This document shows, piece by piece, positions 8,612 through 17,116 of a stretch of DNA of 64,000 nt (its first letter is position 1; every line of letters starts with the position of its first letter). The position numbers and the translations under genes are program-made. Below the pieces are notes generated by a model. It saw only the letters and a list, made by a program, of their open reading frames with translations, did no database searches and was not told where the DNA came from. Origin of the DNA: Bog-375 sp049587755 (GTDB taxonomy: Bacteria > Acidobacteriota > Terriglobia > Bryobacterales > Bryobacteraceae); the NCBI GenBank assembly GCA_049587755.1, contig JBAVEN010000026.1:11344-75343 (forward strand). Direction: 5' to 3'.

Positions 8612-10216
8612 CTACGGGCGCACGCGGCGCTGGTGAGTGGAGGGGATCTTCATGTCTTCGCGGTACTTGGCGACGGTGCGGCGGGTGACGTCGATGCCTT
8701 CGGCCTGCAGCATGGCGGTGATCTGCTCGTCGGTGAGCGGCTTGGTCTTATCCTCAGCCTCGATCATCTTTTTGACCTTGCGCTTGAGCAGTAGCAACGG
8801 CGTGCCGCTGCCGGACGGGCCCTGCACGGCCTCGGAGAAGAAATAGCGCAGCTCGAAAACGCCCTGCGGGGTGTGCACGTACTTGCTGGCCACGGCGCGG
8901 CTGACGGTGGAGGGATGGACGCCGACTTCTTCAGCCACTTCTTTGATCATCATCGGCTTGAGGTAGTCGAGGCCGCGATCCAGGAATTCGGTCTGACGGC
9001 GCACGATGGCCTGGCAGACCTTGAGGATGGTCTGCTTGCGCTGCTCGATGTTCTTCATCAACTGAATGGCGGAGGTGTAGCGCTCGCGGACATAATCGCG
9101 CACTTCCTTGGTGGCACCCTGGTCGCGGTCGAGCATGCGGCGGTACTGGGCGTTCAAGCGAAGCTGCGGCACGTCCTCGTCGTTCATCTGGATGATGTAG
9201 TCGTCGCCGTCCTTGATGAAGGTGACGTCCGGCTCGACCACGCGCGCGCCGGCTCCGGAATAGCGCAAACCCGGCCGTGGATTGAGGTGATGGATCATGT
9301 CGACGGCGGTCTGGATGTGTTCGAGCGGCCGTCCCAGCAGGCGCGCCATCTCCTTGTACTGCCGGGTTTCGAGCAAGTGCATGTGGTTGGAGACGATCTG
9401 CCAGGCGACGCCGCCTTTGCCGTTGACGCTTTCAATCTGCAACAGCATGCACTCGCGCAAATCGCGCGCGCCGACGCCGGCCGGATCGAGCGACTGCACG
9501 GCGGCGAGGGCCGCTTCCACAGTTGCGGCCTGATGCTCGCCCAGGGGGGCGATTTCATCGAGCGACGCCGAAAGATAACCATCTTCGTTGAGGTTGCCGA
9601 TGATGGCTTCGGCCGCGTCGCGCACTGCATCCGGAATGACGACCACGGCCAACTGCGAGCGCAGATAGTCGCCAAGGGTGACGGGAGCGGAGAGGAAGGT
9701 TTCGAAGGAGGGCTTTTCGACCGGTTCGGCGGCCGGGCTCTTGTAACCGGGATCGAGGTAGTCGTCGAAGAAGGTGCCGAAGTCGATCTCGTTGAAAGGA
9801 TCGGTCGCAGCCGGCTCGACGGGTGGATCGCCGGCAGTGACGGCTTCGGGCTCGGCGGTGGCGACGACGGCGGTTTCCTCGGGATCGGGGAAGAGGTTGC
9901 CGTTGATGGCGACGTTGGCTGGACCGCCATCGACGGTCGCGGTCTGGTTGCCGGGCGTAGCATCGAGGATCTGCCTGTCGGCCGGGTCGGCCGTCGCCTC
10001 GGCCTCAAGCAGCGGCAACAATTCCTCGGGCGTGATCTCCTCGCCGGCCTCTTCGGTGGCCTCTTCAAGCACCGGGTTCTTGACGATCTCCTGGGTGATC
10101 ATCTCCTTCAGTTCCAGCCGGTTAAGCTGAAGAACCGTGACCATCTGAACGAGGCCCGGGGTGAGGATCTGCTTCTGCGATACCTTTAATTGCAGTCTTG
10201 GCGACAGGAAGCTCAT
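8612..10216 (-). CDS. rpoN: RNA polymerase sigma-54 factor
   Basis: A full-length RpoN of 534 residues. Region I is Gln/Leu-rich (LSPRLQLKVSQKQILTPGLVQMVTVLQLNRLEL), followed by an acidic region II of about 100 residues, the core-binding domain, the helix-turn-helix VAEEVGVHPSTVSRAVASKYV and the C-terminal RpoN box (RRTVAKYRE) that reads the -24 promoter element. It directs polymerase to sigma-54 promoters activated by AAA+ enhancer-binding proteins, none of which is encoded in this window. The usual hpf and ptsN neighbours are absent. Confidence 0.97.
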   Translation of the reverse strand: MSFLSPRLQLKVSQKQILTPGLVQMVTVLQLNRLELKEMITQEIVKNPVLEEATEEAGEEITPEELLPLLEAEATADPADRQILDATPGNQTATVDGGPANVAINGNLFPDPEETAVVATAEPEAVTAGDPPVEPAATDPFNEIDFGTFFDDYLDPGYKSPAAEPVEKPSFETFLSAPVTLGDYLRSQLAVVVIPDAVRDAAEAIIGNLNEDGYLSASLDEIAPLGEHQAATVEAALAAVQSLDPAGVGARDLRECMLLQIESVNGKGGVAWQIVSNHMHLLETRQYKEMARLLGRPLEHIQTAVDMIHHLNPRPGLRYSGAGARVVEPDVTFIKDGDDYIIQMNDEDVPQLRLNAQYRRMLDRDQGATKEVRDYVRERYTSAIQLMKNIEQRKQTILKVCQAIVRRQTEFLDRGLDYLKPMMIKEVAEEVGVHPSTVSRAVASKYVHTPQGVFELRYFFSEAVQGPSGSGTPLLLLKRKVKKMIEAEDKTKPLTDEQITAMLQAEGIDVTRRTVAKYREDMKIPSTHQRRVRP

Positions 10217-10311
10217 CCGATACCCATGATATCACCGGAACAATGCCGGCCCGCGCGCGGCACCGCCAAAATCAGGCGCCATGCCGCGCGCGAAACGGAA
10301 CCGGCGGCCGT

Positions 10312-13300
10312 CTATTTCACGGCGATGCTGAGACGGAAGAGCGAGCTCGGGTTGGCGTTGCCGACGCCATCGTACTGAATGCCGATAGGCACCTGCGCAG
10401 AAGGCTCAGTGGCCATGGGTACGTAGACGTTGATTTGCCAGAGGCCGGCGTAATCCGGCGCCAGCCCGGAATAGGTGACCCACTGACCATTGGTCGGGTC
10501 GCCGCCCAGAAGCGGCCCGCAGTCGTCAACGAAACAGGTCCCGATGGCGACGCGCGGCGTTTGCGGCGTTTCGGAGAGCGGCGAAATGCCGGCGGCGGCG
10601 CCATCGGCAGGCGCATTGTTCACCGCTCCCTGGCCGGTGCAGAAGATCTGGATGACGCTTCCGCGCGCAGCCGGATTGGTGGCGCTGTTCACCGAGTTGT
10701 CCTGGTTGAGCACGGCCGCCTGATAATACTTGCCAGTCGCGAGACATCCACCGGAGGCGCCGCAGAAGATGGCTGGCGAGACCTGGGCCATGGGTACGGA
10801 GGCAGCGCCCAGAACCTGGCCGGTGGAGACCTGGACGATTTCTACATCGGCGGCGCCGGTGACAGGGGCAGCCTGGGGCACGAAGAAATTGACCTGTCCG
10901 GGCGACACAAAATACAGCGGCGCCGGGGCCCCATTAAAAAGCACCTCCTCATCGGCGAGCATGGTCGGCATCGGATAACCGGTCAGCGCCGGAAACGGCG
11001 GCGCCGTGGGCATCGAGCTGGTCGCAAACTGCGTCTGGGAAGCGATCGGATACAAACTGGCGACGACGCCCGGCGCCAGCGGCTGGCCGGCATAACTAGC
11101 TTGGGCGTTCTCGCCCGCCAGGCCCTGGTAGTAAACGGCGACGCGGCTGTACACGTCGGCCACGAACAGATCTCCGTATTGATCCTGGGCCAGTGCCAGT
11201 GCGGCGCCGGCCACCTGCACGGAGCCTGTGGCCGCGGGATTCAGTTCCAGAGTGTCGTACTTGGGAAAGCGGGTGGCGGTGCTGCCGGTGCCGACCCAGA
11301 TCTCGCCGGTAGACTGGTTAACGAAAATGGCTTGCGGATGGCCCAGGTTGGGCACACTAAGGATGGCATCAGCGGAAGCGAACGGCGTCAGCGGGTTGTT
11401 GGGATCGCCGAAAATCTGCACCCGGCCGTTGCCATAATCGGTGACATAGACCTGGCCGTTGCTATCGGTGGAGATATGGTGCGGCGAATTGAGCTGGTTG
11501 CTGGCCGAACCCGCGGCAACCGTGACGAAATCCGGCTGGCCGAACACCTTACTGGCAGGTTTGCCATTGTCCGCACCGGCGATGAAGGTGGTCTGGCCGC
11601 TCGAAAAGGGAATATAGAGCACGCGGTTGTCGGCAAGATCGGAAACCACCAGGCCGTTAGTGCCGCTAAATGCGAGGCCGTAAGGCAAAGCCATGTGGGT
11701 CGCGCTGGGATCGGTGATGGGCTCGCCGGTGAGGCTGGTCTGGCCCAGCACCAGGTCGGCGGATTCGAGCACTTGCGTCTTCGGCCAGGCGGCAAAGGGC
11801 GCCGGGAAACGGACCACGCGGCCGTTATAGGTATCGGCTACGTATAGGTTGCCGTTGGAATCGGTGAGCACGCCGCGCGGGAAGCAAAGGCCGGAAGCGG
11901 TGGTCTGGGTGGGATCGCCGGACGGATAGTTGCAGAGCGCGGTATTGAAGTCCGGCTCGCCGATGACGATATCGGCGTGCTGGCCCTGTGGCACTCCACT
12001 CGACTGCAGCTTACGGGCATCGTAAAAGCCGAGGACACGATGGTTATACGGATCGGCCGCATAGAGATGAGGCACGGGGCCGGTGGTATCGAGCGCAACT
12101 GCAGCATCCGCATTCTGGCCGTTATAAAACTGGAATTCGCGCCCTTCGATGAGGTTGGGCGAATTCATGGTCATCGTATCTTGTCCGAGCACGCGCGAAG
12201 CGTTGCCGAAGGGCACAGTGCCGGACTGGTTCGGCATCACCACCACGCGATTGTTGCCGGTGTCCACCACGAACAATTCGCTGGTGGATGACAGGAACGC
12301 CGCGGTGATCGGGGCCGAGAATACCGCCGCGCTGGCGGGCGGCGTAAGCACGGTGAGAGTAGTGTTGCCGTTGGCGCCGAAAGTCTGGAACGATCCTTTC
12401 TGGCCGAGCACGCCGGTCGCCTGCGGGGAAACATAGGTGTTCGCGCTGGGCCAGGAAGAATACGGCGGAAACACCAGAATGCGGCTATCGTTGGTGTCGA
12501 CTACGCCCACGCTGCCGTCGGCGAGGAAGAAGATGCCGCCCGGGTTGTTGAATTCGGTTTCGTCGTAAATCGCCAGTTGCTGCGCGGCGGTGAGGCTTTG
12601 GATCTGCGACGACTCAACGACGCCCATGATGCGCGCGGCAGCCTCCCCGTTGGTGAACGCGGCAGTCCCGCTGGCGGACGTGGGAGTGAAGACCAGCACG
12701 CGGCTCAGAAACTGCGGGTAGTTCGGGTCGGCGTCGGACACGTACAGGTTCCCGGCCCCGTCGAAAGTCAACTGCGAAGGCACCGCGAACTGGTTGGCGA
12801 TGAGTTGGCCACTGGCCGGGTTGAGCGCGGTCTGCACGCTGACGAAATCCAATTGTCCCAACTCGACCGCCGCCGTCAGCAGGCCGCCTCCAGTGGCGAC
12901 ATCGGCGGCATTGAATTCCAGCACGCGGCGGTTGCCGGGATCGGTGACCCACATGTTTCCAGCGCTATCGAAAGCGATACAGGCGAGAAACACGGTGGAG
13001 CTGTTGGGTGCAAAAGACAGGCCTTGGGCGGTGGGAGCGCCACTTGGGTAGTTCGCTGTTTTGGATTTCAGCGACGGCTGGCCGACGTACAAATCCGGCG
13101 TGGGATACGATCCCGTTTGGGCGTACTGCGTGAAGGGCGCCTTATAGCGCAAGACGCGGTTGTTGCCGCTATCGGCGACGTAGAGGTCGCCCTTGTAAAC
13201 CGCAAGGCCGGTGGGATCGCTCAAACCGGTGGTGAAGGTGGTGCCCGGACCGGATGGGGTGGTCGTGTACTGGTCCGGCTGCCCAATAACCAGGTCGGCC

Positions 13301-13590
13301 GCCTGCCCGTTGGTAAAACTGGTCGCGTTCTTCCATGCCAGGACGCGGTTGTTCAGGGTGTCGGCCACATACACCATGGGCGGCGAGGTGGACGGATCGA
13401 GAGCGATGCCATTGGGCCTCCAAAGCTCGCGGCCTTCCACGAGGTTGGGGTTGGAGGTTTTCGGGATTAGCAGAGGCTGTCCGATCTGACGCGACGGGCT
13501 CCCATTGAGGGTAACTGAGGTGGATTGTGCTTCGGCCGCCACGGCGGACGACAAGAGCACGATGGAAAAAACAAGGTACTTATGGTTCAT
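10312..13590 (-). CDS. Secreted NHL-repeat protein with Solibacter-type C-terminal domain
   Basis: About 1092 residues with signal peptide MNHKYLVFSIVLLSSAVAAEA. Residues 40-860 hold many NHL/beta-propeller repeats with recurring motifs such as LYVADSGNNRVLRY, LYVADTYNGRVVRF and VYVTDYGNGRVQIF. From about residue 875 comes the roughly 215-residue domain seen in many Solibacter secreted proteins (APLYFVSPGQVNFFVPQAAP). The ATG at 13590 gives a proper signal peptide; a GTG at 13614 is possible. Such proteins are thought to be surface or secreted binding proteins, but the role is unknown. It is the strongest taxonomic clue here. Confidence 0.92.
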   Translation of the reverse strand: MNHKYLVFSIVLLSSAVAAEAQSTSVTLNGSPSRQIGQPLLIPKTSNPNLVEGRELWRPNGIALDPSTSPPMVYVADTLNNRVLAWKNATSFTNGQAADLVIGQPDQYTTTPSGPGTTFTTGLSDPTGLAVYKGDLYVADSGNNRVLRYKAPFTQYAQTGSYPTPDLYVGQPSLKSKTANYPSGAPTAQGLSFAPNSSTVFLACIAFDSAGNMWVTDPGNRRVLEFNAADVATGGGLLTAAVELGQLDFVSVQTALNPASGQLIANQFAVPSQLTFDGAGNLYVSDADPNYPQFLSRVLVFTPTSASGTAAFTNGEAAARIMGVVESSQIQSLTAAQQLAIYDETEFNNPGGIFFLADGSVGVVDTNDSRILVFPPYSSWPSANTYVSPQATGVLGQKGSFQTFGANGNTTLTVLTPPASAAVFSAPITAAFLSSTSELFVVDTGNNRVVVMPNQSGTVPFGNASRVLGQDTMTMNSPNLIEGREFQFYNGQNADAAVALDTTGPVPHLYAADPYNHRVLGFYDARKLQSSGVPQGQHADIVIGEPDFNTALCNYPSGDPTQTTASGLCFPRGVLTDSNGNLYVADTYNGRVVRFPAPFAAWPKTQVLESADLVLGQTSLTGEPITDPSATHMALPYGLAFSGTNGLVVSDLADNRVLYIPFSSGQTTFIAGADNGKPASKVFGQPDFVTVAAGSASNQLNSPHHISTDSNGQVYVTDYGNGRVQIFGDPNNPLTPFASADAILSVPNLGHPQAIFVNQSTGEIWVGTGSTATRFPKYDTLELNPAATGSVQVAGAALALAQDQYGDLFVADVYSRVAVYYQGLAGENAQASYAGQPLAPGVVASLYPIASQTQFATSSMPTAPPFPALTGYPMPTMLADEEVLFNGAPAPLYFVSPGQVNFFVPQAAPVTGAADVEIVQVSTGQVLGAASVPMAQVSPAIFCGASGGCLATGKYYQAAVLNQDNSVNSATNPAARGSVIQIFCTGQGAVNNAPADGAAAGISPLSETPQTPRVAIGTCFVDDCGPLLGGDPTNGQWVTYSGLAPDYAGLWQINVYVPMATEPSAQVPIGIQYDGVGNANPSSLFRLSIAVK

Positions 13591-13818
13591 CGACTTTCCC
13601 GCGGGCGCGGACACGGAGGTGCGCTCCCTATGAGAATAGCAGACCGGCCCGCGGGGTTGAACCCGCCCGCAGCGCCGGCAAAGCCCCGCGCGCGGTCCGC
13701 TTCGTCATTCCAAGTGGACGGCCGATGGACTCGCAATCGCACCCGGCCGTGCGCCCTGGACTTGTAAACTCTTGGCCCTTAGCCGGTGGCGTTAGCTGCA
13801 CTTGTGCGGCGCATGCCA

Positions 13819-13847
13819 TTGATCTCCGGGGCGGGCCGTGATAGGCT
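13819..13847 (+). promoter_or_regulatory. Promoter for the riboswitch unit
   Basis: TTGATC (13819-13824) and TAGGCT (13842-13847) are separated by exactly 17 bases and match the sigma-70 -35 and -10 pattern moderately. The predicted transcription start, about 13853, falls at the first base of the aptamer stem, which is what a riboswitch leader would require. Confidence 0.5.
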
Positions 13848-13852
13848 AGAGG

Positions 13853-13920
13853 CGACGTGGAATGATTTAGGGCGTTTCGGCGTCCGGCTAATTGCAACCA
13901 CGGAAAAAAATGCTAAAGGC
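13853..13920 (+). promoter_or_regulatory. SAM-II (SAM-alpha) riboswitch aptamer
   Basis: The conserved SAM-II elements occur in order: the P1 5' strand CGTGG (13856-13860), TGATTTA (13863-13869), ATTGCAA (13891-13897), the P1 3' strand CCACG (13898-13902), an A-rich linker, and the pseudoknot segment TGCTAAAGG (13911-13919). These match the published SAM-II core (TGATTTA, ATTGCAA, GCTAAA). The L1 loop carries an extra small hairpin (GGGCG/CGTCC), a size variation compared with the minimal aptamer. It would bind S-adenosylmethionine. A terminator follows 29 bases downstream, and the only gene served is the small unknown one at 14023. Confidence 0.8.
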
Positions 13921-13948
13921 GATTCGGTCGGTTCGAAAACAACTTCGA

Positions 13949-13980
13949 CCCTGGCGCCCAAGGCTCCAGGGCTTTTTGTT
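13949..13980 (+). terminator. Intrinsic terminator (expression platform)
   Basis: CCCTGG-C-GCC-CAA-GGC-T-CCAGGG forms a nine-pair hairpin with one mismatch and a three-base loop, followed by CTTTTTGTT. A competing hairpin (GGTCG at 13926-13930 with CGACC at 13946-13950) shares its last two bases with the terminator stem and could act as antiterminator. Placed between the aptamer and the gene, it suggests transcription attenuation. Confidence 0.7.
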
Positions 13981-14022
13981 GTCGGACGTCCCCATCGCCG
14001 GATGTGAAGGGAGAAGTTACCC

Positions 14023-14331
14023 ATGAGCGTCTGGCTGAATCCGGCATCGTCCGGTTCCCATCTATCCACCAGCCAAGGCGAGCTGCTGGCGGTGTCCATC
14101 CTGGTGGACCCGCGCCGTCTCGAAGCCCTGTTGGAAGCCTTGGCCCAGGTGTCGTTCCCCATCAACCCGCAGATCCATCACGGGGCCGAGACGGTAGTTG
14201 AGTTCCCTGCGTACCAGGACCGGGTCGGCGAGGTGGAGCGTGTGCTGGAGACCTGCGGCTTTGCCCCGCAAAGCTTGCGCGCCACACCCATGCTCGAGGA
14301 GATACACGCCGCCGCGGGGAGAGTGCAATAA
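14023..14331 (+). CDS. Small unknown protein under SAM-II riboswitch control
   Basis: A protein of 102 residues. The ATG is preceded by AAGGGAGAAG. No family recognised. From residue 20 the pattern strand-helix-strand-strand-helix-strand (ELLAVSILVD; PRRLEALLEALAQVS; TVVEFPAYQ; RVGEVERVLETCGF) resembles a ferredoxin-like or ACT-type small-molecule-binding fold, but this is inference from predicted secondary structure only. It is monocistronic: the next gene downstream is convergent. Because SAM-II elements normally govern methionine or SAM synthesis genes, a role in sulfur amino acid metabolism or its regulation is the natural hypothesis. Confidence 0.8.
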   Translation: MSVWLNPASSGSHLSTSQGELLAVSILVDPRRLEALLEALAQVSFPINPQIHHGAETVVEFPAYQDRVGEVERVLETCGFAPQSLRATPMLEEIHAAAGRVQ

Positions 14332-14354
14332 AGAAGGCGATCGACCTTACACCG

Positions 14355-14377
14355 CTTCCTGACGGTCGCGGCTCCGA
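14355..14377. repeat. Dispersed repeat, copy 1 (CCTGACGGTCGCGGCTCCGA type)
   Basis: The core CCTGACGGTCGCGGCTCCGA recurs with one or two changes at 51196-51221 (same strand) and 59928-59950 (opposite strand). All three copies lie between genes. No open frame is associated. Confidence 0.6.
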
Positions 14378-14390
14378 TAGCCCGTGGTTC

Positions 14391-14843
14391 CTACAGCCCG
14401 GCCAGCACCTCCGCGGCGTGCCCTTTGGCTTTCACCTTGGCATAGATCTTTTCGATCCTGCCATCCGGGCCGATCACGAAGGTGCTGCGCACTATCCCCA
14501 TCACCTTCCTGCCGTACATGTTCTTCTCCTGCCACACGCCATACGCCTGGGCCGCCGCTTTTTCTTCATCGGCCAGCAGCGTGAACGGCAGATCGTACTT
14601 GCCCTTGAATTTGGCTTGCGCGGCCGGCTTATCGGGCGATACGCCCACCACGGCCGCGCCCTTCTTGGCGAACTTCCCGATGCCGTCGCGGAATTCACAG
14701 GCTTCGATGGTGCACCCCGGCGTATCGGCCCTGGGATAGAAATACAGCACCACGCGTTTGCCCTTGAGAGCGGAGAGCTTGAATTCCGCGCCGCTATCGG
14801 TGCGCAGTGCGATATCGGGAGCCTTGTCGCCAACCTGCAGCAT
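14391..14843 (-). CDS. bcp: Thioredoxin-dependent peroxiredoxin, Bcp type
   Basis: A 150-residue peroxiredoxin with the active-site segment PRADTPGCTIEACEF: peroxidatic Cys44 and resolving Cys49 five residues later, the atypical 2-Cys arrangement of Bcp/PrxQ. It reduces hydroperoxides in the cytoplasm using thioredoxin. It starts three bases after the gatB stop, so the two share a transcript, although no functional link is known. Length and ends are normal for the family. Confidence 0.95.
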   Translation of the reverse strand: MLQVGDKAPDIALRTDSGAEFKLSALKGKRVVLYFYPRADTPGCTIEACEFRDGIGKFAKKGAAVVGVSPDKPAAQAKFKGKYDLPFTLLADEEKAAAQAYGVWQEKNMYGRKVMGIVRSTFVIGPDGRIEKIYAKVKAKGHAAEVLAGL

Positions 14844-14846
14844 GTG

Positions 14847-16325
14847 TCACCCCAGCTTCTGCTTCAACAACTCGGTCACCACCGCGACGCTAGCCTGCCC
14901 GCGAGTGGCTTTCATCACCTGGCCCACCAGGTAGTTCATCACCGTGGTCTTGCCGCCGCGATACTGCTCCACCTGTTTGGCGCTGGCATCGATCACATCG
15001 GCGATCACTTTTTCGAGCGCACCCGTATCGCTGATCTGCTTTAAGCCTTCCCGTTCGATGATTGCCGCCGCGGGGTCGCCGGTCGAAAACATCTTGGCGA
15101 AGACTTCCTTGGCAAGCTTGCCGGACAGCTCACCCGCGCCGATCAGCTTGGCCAATGCACCCAGGTTCTCCGCGCTCACCGGCGATTCTTCGATCTCCTT
15201 GCCCTCGGCTTTGAGCGCGCCCATCAGGTCGCCCATCACCCAGTTGGCGGCGGTCTTGGGATCGCCGGAAACGCGCGCCACGGTTTCGTAGTATTCGCTC
15301 AAGGCGCGCGTCTGGGTGAGCACGCCGGCGTCGTATTCGCGCAGGCCATATCGGGAAATGAAGCGCGCCCGGCGCCCGGCCGGCAGTTCCGGCATCGCGG
15401 CCTTGACTTCCGCCAGCCAGGCTTCCCCAATCCGCAGCGGCACCAGGTCGGGCTCGGGGAAATAGCGGTAATCGTGGGCGTGCTCCTTGCTGCGCATGCC
15501 GGCGGTTTCGCCCAGATCCGGATCGTAGAGGCGTGTTTCCTGCTGCACCGTGCCGCCGCCATCGAGCACTGCCACCTGGCGCGCGATCTCGTAGTCCAAA
15601 GCCTCCTTCAAAAAGCGGAACGAGTTGAGGTTCTTGATCTCCGCCTTGGTGCCCAGCTTCTCGGCGCCTCGCAGCCGCACAGATACGTTGGCATCGCAGC
15701 GCAGATGGCCCTTCTCCATGTCGCAGCTCGAGACGTCGATGAACTGAAGCGCCTGCTTGACCTCGGTCAGGTAAGCGTAAGCTTCCTCCGAGCTGCGCAT
15801 ATCCGGCTCGCTGACGATCTCGATCAACGGCGTGCCGCTGCGGTTCAGATCCACATAGGACGCCCGGCCCGAGTCCTTGAATCCTTCGTGAACGCTCTTG
15901 CCGGCGTCGTCCTCCATATGGACGCGCGTGACGCCGATGCGCTTGCGCTCGCCGCCCACTTCGATATCGACGTAGCCGCCTTCGGCGAACGGCTCGTCGT
16001 ATTGCGAGATCTGGTAGCCCTTGGGCAGGTCCGGGTAAAAGTAGTTCTTGCGCGCGAAACGCGAAACCGGGCGGATGCGGCAGTTCAGCGCCAGCGCGCC
16101 CTTGATCGCCAAGTCCACGGCTTGCCGGCTCAGCACCGGCAGCGCGCCCGGCAGCCCCAGGCACACCGGGCACACATTGGTGTTCGGCGGCTCGCCGAAG
16201 CTGGTCGGGCACCCGCAAAAAATCTTCGTCGCGGTGGCGAGTTGGACATGAACCTCCAGCCCAATCACCGCTTCATAGCGCGCAATCGCGCCCGCGGTCG
16301 CTAATTCGGCAGCGGAAGAAGGCAT
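14847..16325 (-). CDS. gatB: Aspartyl/glutamyl-tRNA amidotransferase subunit B
   Basis: A 492-residue protein with the GatB signature EAVIGLEVHVQLATATKIFCGC near the start, the Cys ligands of the zinc site (CGC and CPVCLG), the synthetase-like kinase core (DLNRSGTPLIEIVSEPD; MRSKEHAHDYRYFPEPDL) and a C-terminal YqeY-like tail. With GatA and GatC it converts Glu-tRNA(Gln) and/or Asp-tRNA(Asn) to the amidated forms. gatA and gatC are not in the window, so the complex is encoded at separate loci. Confidence 0.97.
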   Translation of the reverse strand: MPSSAAELATAGAIARYEAVIGLEVHVQLATATKIFCGCPTSFGEPPNTNVCPVCLGLPGALPVLSRQAVDLAIKGALALNCRIRPVSRFARKNYFYPDLPKGYQISQYDEPFAEGGYVDIEVGGERKRIGVTRVHMEDDAGKSVHEGFKDSGRASYVDLNRSGTPLIEIVSEPDMRSSEEAYAYLTEVKQALQFIDVSSCDMEKGHLRCDANVSVRLRGAEKLGTKAEIKNLNSFRFLKEALDYEIARQVAVLDGGGTVQQETRLYDPDLGETAGMRSKEHAHDYRYFPEPDLVPLRIGEAWLAEVKAAMPELPAGRRARFISRYGLREYDAGVLTQTRALSEYYETVARVSGDPKTAANWVMGDLMGALKAEGKEIEESPVSAENLGALAKLIGAGELSGKLAKEVFAKMFSTGDPAAAIIEREGLKQISDTGALEKVIADVIDASAKQVEQYRGGKTTVMNYLVGQVMKATRGQASVAVVTELLKQKLG

Positions 16326-16433
16326 GATTTCCTTACATTATAGTGGCCGAGGGCCGGCCTTCGCGGGTTCAGCACGGCCCTTTCGAGAATTTGGGAACAT
16401 ACTCCAGGTTGCTCCTCGGCACACGCGCGCGAG

Positions 16434-16547
16434 TTGTAGCGCCGGCGGTCTTTGCCGCCGGTCATGGTCCCGGCGTGCACGGCCCTACATCGACGGGAAT
16501 GCCCACGCGGCCCGCAAAGAACCGGCGGCATGACCGCCGGCGTTACA
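16434..16547. repeat. Inverted pair of REP-like palindromic elements
   Basis: The left arm at about 16435-16462 (TGTAGCGCCGGCGGTC...) and the right arm at 16521-16547 are near-identical in opposite orientation, with about 25 of 28 positions the same. Each arm is itself a palindrome (GCCGGCGG/CCGCCGGT). They sit in the 278-base space between gatB and the lipoprotein gene, which holds no other gene. This is a layout typical of REP/BIME repeats. Confidence 0.65.
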
Positions 16548-16603
16548 GCACCTCACCCGCAATTCGCGCGATAGGTCGCAATCATAATTGCGAAATGGCG
16601 CCT

Positions 16604-17050
16604 TCAGCTCCGCGGCAGAGAATCCGGCGGCCCGAGGCGCCCTTGCAGCTCGCGCATGAAGCTTTCGAGCGCTTGCCGCTGGGCCGCCTGCCATTTGATG
16701 ACCACGAAAAAGTGGCCGCGACTGAAGAACACGGTATCGGCCGAAGGCCGCCAGCGTTGGCTCAGCTCCAGGCCCACCGTCGCGGAAGAGAGCGCGTATA
16801 CGCGCGCATCGACCTTGCCGGGGCCTTCGTACAAACCCTCTTCCAGCCACTCGATTTCGTTGCGCGGCACGGGATCGGGAGCTTCCGACACCGGAACCTC
16901 TCGTGCCACCACACGCTGCCACCCGCCTGCCGCGCTGGCCGGAAACAGGTTGGGAGGAATCGCCACCGGGCGCTGGCAGCCGGCGAGCGCGCAGCACGCG
17001 CCCGCCGCCAGAATCTTCAGTCCCCGCGTCATCAGCTTTGATTCTGACAT
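16604..17050 (-). CDS. Hypothetical lipoprotein
   Basis: About 149 residues with a lipoprotein signal ending in the lipobox LAGC (LKILAAGACCALAGCQ), so the mature protein would be lipidated. The remainder (VVAREVPVSEAPDPVPRNEIEWLEEGLYEGPGKV onward) matches no family I know. Two Met codons (17050 and 17032) precede the signal and neither has a clear ribosome-binding site. It is divergent from the PadR gene at 17117. Confidence 0.65.
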   Translation of the reverse strand: MSESKLMTRGLKILAAGACCALAGCQRPVAIPPNLFPASAAGGWQRVVAREVPVSEAPDPVPRNEIEWLEEGLYEGPGKVDARVYALSSATVGLELSQRWRPSADTVFFSRGHFFVVIKWQAAQRQALESFMRELQGRLGPPDSLPRS

Positions 17051-17083
17051 GGGCGCGGGAGGCTGCTCAATAAATAGTTGGAA

Positions 17084-17112
17084 CCAGGTAACTGGCATTA
17101 TCGTATACCTGG
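17084..17112. promoter_or_regulatory. Inverted repeat between lipoprotein and PadR genes
   Basis: CCAGGTA (17084-17090) and TACCTGG (17106-17112) are perfect 7-base inverted arms separated by 15 bases, ending four bases before the likely PadR start. The position suits an operator for PadR autoregulation, but it is unproven. Confidence 0.4.
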
Positions 17113-17116
17113 CATT

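Noticed and set aside
8873..10189. A 438-codon plus-strand frame opposite rpoN
   Set aside because: It is the antisense shadow of rpoN, which carries clear sigma-54 motifs.
13615..13818. Short frames between the NHL gene and the riboswitch promoter
   Set aside because: No start signals or protein-like composition; I see only a GC-rich imperfect palindrome near 13645-13672.
13786..14007. A plus-strand 73-codon frame across the riboswitch region
   Set aside because: It runs through the aptamer and terminator, has no ribosome-binding site and no protein-like pattern; the RNA signals explain the bases better.
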